A stretch of DNA of 64,000 nt, taken from the NCBI GenBank assembly GCA_900550645.1, contig URTA01000007.1, forward strand, positions 1 through 64,000, given 5' to 3'. The DNA is from an uncultured Porphyromonadaceae bacterium (GTDB lineage: Bacteria; Bacteroidota; Bacteroidia; Bacteroidales; Muribaculaceae). Positions 61,129-64,000 of the stretch are shown in pieces (positions within the stretch are counted from its first letter, which is position 1; every line of letters starts with the position of its first letter). The position numbers were made by a program, and so were the translations under genes. The notes beneath the pieces are model-generated. The model saw only the letters and a list, made by a program, of their open reading frames with translations, did not search any database and was not told the origin of the DNA.

Positions 61129-62409
61129 TCACCAGCCGCCGCTTGCTCCGCCGCCACCTGATGAGCCGCCGCTGAAACCGCCACCGCTGCTGCTGTCTGA
61201 TGACGACAAGCCGATTGCCGCTGCTGCGCCGACTGCTGCTGCCGCCGCCGATTCGAGTCTCGGTATCTTGTATTGCTCCTCCTTGGTGTGTCCGCAGAAA
61301 CGGCACTTGTAGGTCTTGACACCGATGCCTTGTGAAATGTCGGTAGGCTTGACGCGCACCTCGTCTGACACCATTTCATACGCCACGGTCTTGCATGCCG
61401 GACACTCCGCAAACTTGGTCTGCGGCGAGCGGTAGGCATACTTCTCTATGGCATGGCATGCAGGACACTCCCATACGTCGTAGTCAACAGTCTTGATCTG
61501 CTCCTCGAGGTCTTCCGCCGGCGTGAGGTAGGCGTTGTCGGCCTCTTCGGAGAGACGGTGCATCTTCTTGCCGCATTTCGGGCAGCGCAAAGTCTTGTTG
61601 CGGCTGCGGCGGTAGAATATGTAAGCCAACAAGAACAGCGGCAACGCCATGCCGCCGGAAAACAGAGCCGCGCCGCCGAGCATCGCCAGCGACCCGCGCC
61701 ATGCCAATGCTTTCTCATAACGGTCCTTGCCGCGTGTCTTCACTGCCTTGTAGACAAATACGCACAGCCCCGCGAAGAAGACTATCAAAGCTAATTTCAA
61801 CGCGAACCCCGTCAGGGTCTCTATATCCTCCTCGGTAATGCCCATCTGTCCGTCAGCGAGTTCCGACATAATCTCGTCACGCACTGCCGGGTCGGTCGCC
61901 ACAGTACTTATATGCGCTATTATAGCCTTGACACCGCCGTCAACATCCCCCTCTTTCATACGGGGAAACAGGTCACCGCGCAACAGTTCGCTGCAGAAGG
62001 CATCTGTAAACACGCCCTCCATGCCGTAACCGGTCTCGATGCGGGCTTTCTTGCCGCCCATGTCGATGAGCAGCAACACTCCGTTGTCTTTGTCCTTCTT
62101 GCCGAGTCCCCACCGCTTGAACAATTCTGGTGCAAACTCGTCCACGGTCTCGTCGCCTATCGACGGGAGTATGGCGACTGCTATTTCGGCTGTTGTCGCT
62201 TTGCGCACGCTGGCGAGCATCTGGTTGACTTCCGCCTTGGCTTCGGGCGACATATAGTTTCCCGGGTCTGCCACATACTGGCTGCGGTCGGCGATGTTGG
62301 GATTGGGAACATCAGCAGGTGTGTACACCTGTTTGCCCCATGCCGCACCGCTGGCCAGCAGCACCACCGCAAGGAGCATAATCCTGAAAATCAATTTTAT
62401 ATCTTTCAT
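61129..62409 (-). CDS. TPM domain membrane protein (YgcG-like)
   Basis: A 426-residue protein: signal peptide, TPM domain (about 30-175; YMSPEAKAEVNQMLASVRKA, DNGVLLLIDMGGKKARIETG, YGMEGVFTDAFCSELLRGDL), two membrane helices (about 205-270), then zinc-ribbon-like cysteine pairs CPKC, CPAC, CPAC and CRFC, and a Gly/Ser-rich end GGGFSGGSSGGGGASGGW. TPM proteins act in photosystem repair in plants or as envelope factors in bacteria; the bacterial role is unclear. The next gene starts 50 bases downstream. Confidence 0.88.
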   Translation of the reverse strand: MKDIKLIFRIMLLAVVLLASGAAWGKQVYTPADVPNPNIADRSQYVADPGNYMSPEAKAEVNQMLASVRKATTAEIAVAILPSIGDETVDEFAPELFKRWGLGKKDKDNGVLLLIDMGGKKARIETGYGMEGVFTDAFCSELLRGDLFPRMKEGDVDGGVKAIIAHISTVATDPAVRDEIMSELADGQMGITEEDIETLTGFALKLALIVFFAGLCVFVYKAVKTRGKDRYEKALAWRGSLAMLGGAALFSGGMALPLFLLAYIFYRRSRNKTLRCPKCGKKMHRLSEEADNAYLTPAEDLEEQIKTVDYDVWECPACHAIEKYAYRSPQTKFAECPACKTVAYEMVSDEVRVKPTDISQGIGVKTYKCRFCGHTKEEQYKIPRLESAAAAAVGAAAAIGLSSSDSSSGGGFSGGSSGGGGASGGW

Positions 62410-62430
62410 GTCAGTATAGGTTGTTCATCG

Positions 62431-63753
62431 TTATACAGCCGGCAGCGTGTCGCCGTTGAGCCGGCGGAAGAGGTCGAGCGCATACACGTCGGTCATTCCC
62501 GATATGTGGTCGAGCACACTCTGCAGGCGCACATACTTGTCGGGCGAGGTCACGTCATATTGCCGAGGCACTTTGGCGAGCATAAGGCGCGAGAAATTGC
62601 GCTGCGGATGCAGCACCGCCTCTATCAGCGTCTCCATCAGATATGTCATAATGCGGTTGCCCGCTATCTCCACGTCCACGACATACGGTGCGCGGTATAT
62701 CTTTTCGTATGACAGTGCCGAGCAACGTCGGTACGCCTCAGCCACTATCTGCGAGGCGTGGTCAACGAGCGAGCCTTGGAACTCGCCGCGCAGTATGGAC
62801 TCCTCATTTTCCACAAACACGCGAGCACAGTCCTCGACCATCACGCCGATGACCTTGGAGCGCAGGTAGCCTATCTGTTCGTTAGGGTCTTCGAGCCGCG
62901 CCATTGACTCGTACAGGTGTCCGCGCTTCTCCTCGGGAAAATAGCCTGTCAGCAGCTCCTTGACCTCATCTGTAGAGAGGATTTTCAACTTGTGGGCATC
63001 TTCGATGTCCATTATCTCGTAGCAGATGTCGTCAGCCGCCTCCACGATGTAGCAGAGCGGATGCCGTGCATAGCGGCCGTCGGCACGGCGCAGTATCCCG
63101 AGCTCCGCCGCTACGCGCTCATATATAGGCTGCTCCGAGGCGAAAAAGCCGAACTTCCCCTTGTTGCCAGCGAGCAGCGAGTTGTACGGGTATTTTACTA
63201 TCGATGCAAGAGCGGAATATGTCATCGCGAACCCACCCTCACGCCGGCCGCTGAACTGGTGCGTCAGTATGCGGAACGAATTGGCGTTGCCCTCGAAGTT
63301 AGTGAAATCAGCCCACTGCTGCTCCGTCAGCCCCTCGCGCAGGTCGCTGCCGCCGTTCTCGCTGAAATATGTGGAAATGGTCTTCTCCCCGGAATGTCCG
63401 AAGGGAGGGTTGCCAAGGTCATGGCTAAGGCACGCCGCAGCCACGATGTCGCCGATGTGCTGCAGCATATCCACCCACGGCTCGCCGTGGTGACGCTCGC
63501 GCAGCCGCAACGCAGCCTCGTTAGCCATCGACCGTCCCACTGATGACACTTCAAGACTGTGGGTCAACCGGTTATGCACAAAAATGCTCCCAGGGAGCGG
63601 GAACACCTGCGTCTTGTTTTGCAGCCGCCGGAACGGCGACGAAAATATCAGCCGGTCATAGTCCCGCTGGAAGTCGCTGCGCAGGTGGCGGTTTTCGTCA
63701 TGGTATTCCTCCAGCCCGAGCCGCTTGTCGCTTATCAGGCGGCCCCAGTCCAT
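62431..63753 (-). CDS. Deoxynucleoside triphosphate triphosphohydrolase (dGTPase-like)
   Basis: An about 440-residue HD-domain enzyme that splits dNTPs to nucleoside and triphosphate. FSSPFRRLQNKTQVFPLPGS, RLTHSLEVSSVGRSMA, CLSHDLGNPPFGHSGEKTI (HD metal site) and CYIVEAADDICYEIMDIEDA are characteristic. The start MDWGRLISDKRLGLEEYHDE at 63753 matches Bacteroides homologues and gives a short leader after the promoter at 63781; an ATG at 63774 would start almost on the predicted transcript start. Some dNTPases also restrict phage by draining dNTPs. Confidence 0.93.
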   Translation of the reverse strand: MDWGRLISDKRLGLEEYHDENRHLRSDFQRDYDRLIFSSPFRRLQNKTQVFPLPGSIFVHNRLTHSLEVSSVGRSMANEAALRLRERHHGEPWVDMLQHIGDIVAAACLSHDLGNPPFGHSGEKTISTYFSENGGSDLREGLTEQQWADFTNFEGNANSFRILTHQFSGRREGGFAMTYSALASIVKYPYNSLLAGNKGKFGFFASEQPIYERVAAELGILRRADGRYARHPLCYIVEAADDICYEIMDIEDAHKLKILSTDEVKELLTGYFPEEKRGHLYESMARLEDPNEQIGYLRSKVIGVMVEDCARVFVENEESILRGEFQGSLVDHASQIVAEAYRRCSALSYEKIYRAPYVVDVEIAGNRIMTYLMETLIEAVLHPQRNFSRLMLAKVPRQYDVTSPDKYVRLQSVLDHISGMTDVYALDLFRRLNGDTLPAV

Positions 63754-63780
63754 TGTTCCGTTATCTGATTTCATCACACG

Positions 63781-63788
63781 CAAAAGTA
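63781..63788 (-). promoter_or_regulatory. -7 box (TACTTTTG) for the dNTPase gene
   Basis: On the minus strand TACTTTTG then CGTGTG lies about 28 bases upstream of the ATG at 63753, which favours that start. Confidence 0.5.
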
Positions 63789-63839
63789 ATACTTTCTGCG
63801 CATATTTCAATCACTTTCACATGCCTTTCTGCTCCACAC

Positions 63840-63857
63840 TTTGCCATAAAGGGCAAA
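63840..63857. terminator. Short hairpin after the HepT-like gene
   Basis: TTTGCC (63840-63845) and GGCAAA (63852-63857) pair over a six-base loop just past the stop of the minus-strand gene at 63866. A weak terminator. Confidence 0.35.
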
Positions 63858-63865
63858 ACTCACGC

Positions 63866-64000
63866 TTAGTCAGGCAATGAGAGTAACTCTGAGACTTCGT
63901 CCCTCAATTTTGGCAGGTGATTTATCACTATCCCCCACAATATGCTGGGGTTGAGCGAGTCGTATGCATGTATCACAAAATTTCGCGTATCAACGACCTT
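63866..64000 (-). CDS. HepT-like (HEPN/DUF86) toxin, 3' fragment cut by the window edge
   Basis: The minus-strand frame is open from the right edge to TAA at 63866 and gives 44 C-terminal residues: KVVDTRNFVIHAYDSLNPSI, then LWGIVINHLPKLRDEVSELL and SLPD. RNFVIHAY fits the Rx4-6HxY active-site motif of HepT HEPN ribonucleases, and W-IV--HLP-L is the usual following helix. HepT normally pairs with the nucleotidyltransferase antitoxin MntA, which would lie outside the window. The bases here are AT-richer than in the dNTPase gene. Confidence 0.75.
   Translation of the reverse strand, partial: KVVDTRNFVIHAYDSLNPSILWGIVINHLPKLRDEVSELLSLPD

Noticed and set aside
1..64000. CRISPR arrays, rRNA and tRNA genes
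   Set aside because: No regularly spaced repeats, and no rRNA or cloverleaf sequences with typical conserved loops were recognised on either strand by eye. Some Bacteroidetes have tRNAs after hpf; here sugar genes follow instead.

Overview
The window looks like a chromosomal segment of a Bacteroidales bacterium. Evidence: many upstream regions carry the Bacteroidetes promoter form (TTG or TTTG, about 19-20 bases, TAnnTTTG), Shine-Dalgarno sites are weak, and there is a complete type IX secretion (T9SS) core plus several Bacteroidetes-only families (DUF4421, DUF6242, DUF6089, DUF4292, DUF4465, DUF6150, alternative GlmU). The GC-rich coding and gene order would fit Muribaculaceae or a close relative; that family assignment is inference.

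Layout. 1-2055: 5' part of a GlmU-like gene cut by the left edge, then about 850 bases with no convincing protein gene. 2056-8442: fused folate enzyme FtcD (minus), then PepP-like peptidase, gamma-carbonic anhydrase, S21, Xer recombinase and HPF. 8439-12463: sugar ketoisomerase and aminotransferase pair, MltG and a DUF4421 protein. 12473-15714: comF-recX-prmC (minus) and divergent ribD. 15862-25339: DUF6242 lipoprotein, DUF6089, uppS, bamA, two Skp/OmpH chaperones, murI, DUF4465 lipoprotein, a small TPR protein and a hexapeptide acetyltransferase. 25424-32484 (minus): porT-porP-porK-porL-porM-porN, the T9SS core. 32620-32787: an 8-cysteine ferredoxin. 32984-42730: glycosyltransferase, AraC regulator, dut-TPR-DUF4292-EnvC, then a FemAB-like protein, a second glycosyltransferase and a Wzx-like flippase in overlapping frames. 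42745-50163: DUF6150 repeat protein, a thioredoxin-fold lipoprotein lacking CxxC, a porin, a 1306-residue T9SS cargo with a sorting domain, and a 46-residue membrane peptide. 50648-54457: SUI1-like factor and an AddA-type helicase-nuclease. 60287-64000 (minus): DUF3298 lipoprotein, TPM protein, dNTPase, and the end of a HepT-type toxin.

The most unusual segment is 54518-60268: a compact operon with its own promoter, three genes linked by ATGA overlaps, and a perfect 21-base-pair inverted repeat at its end. It encodes a DUF1848 protein with a C-terminal CxxxCxxC cluster, a 1375-residue fusion of a methyltransferase-like domain to a RecQ-type helicase, and a 126-residue coiled-coil protein with a C-terminal membrane helix. 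The helicase gene is clearly richer in A+T than its neighbours. I do not recognise this trio as a named system; a mobile anti-phage or DNA-processing module is my working hypothesis.

Functionally, much of the rest concerns the cell envelope: peptidoglycan precursors and cutting (UppS, MurI, MltG, EnvC), outer-membrane assembly (BamA, Skp), surface sugars, and protein export to the cell surface (T9SS and its cargo).
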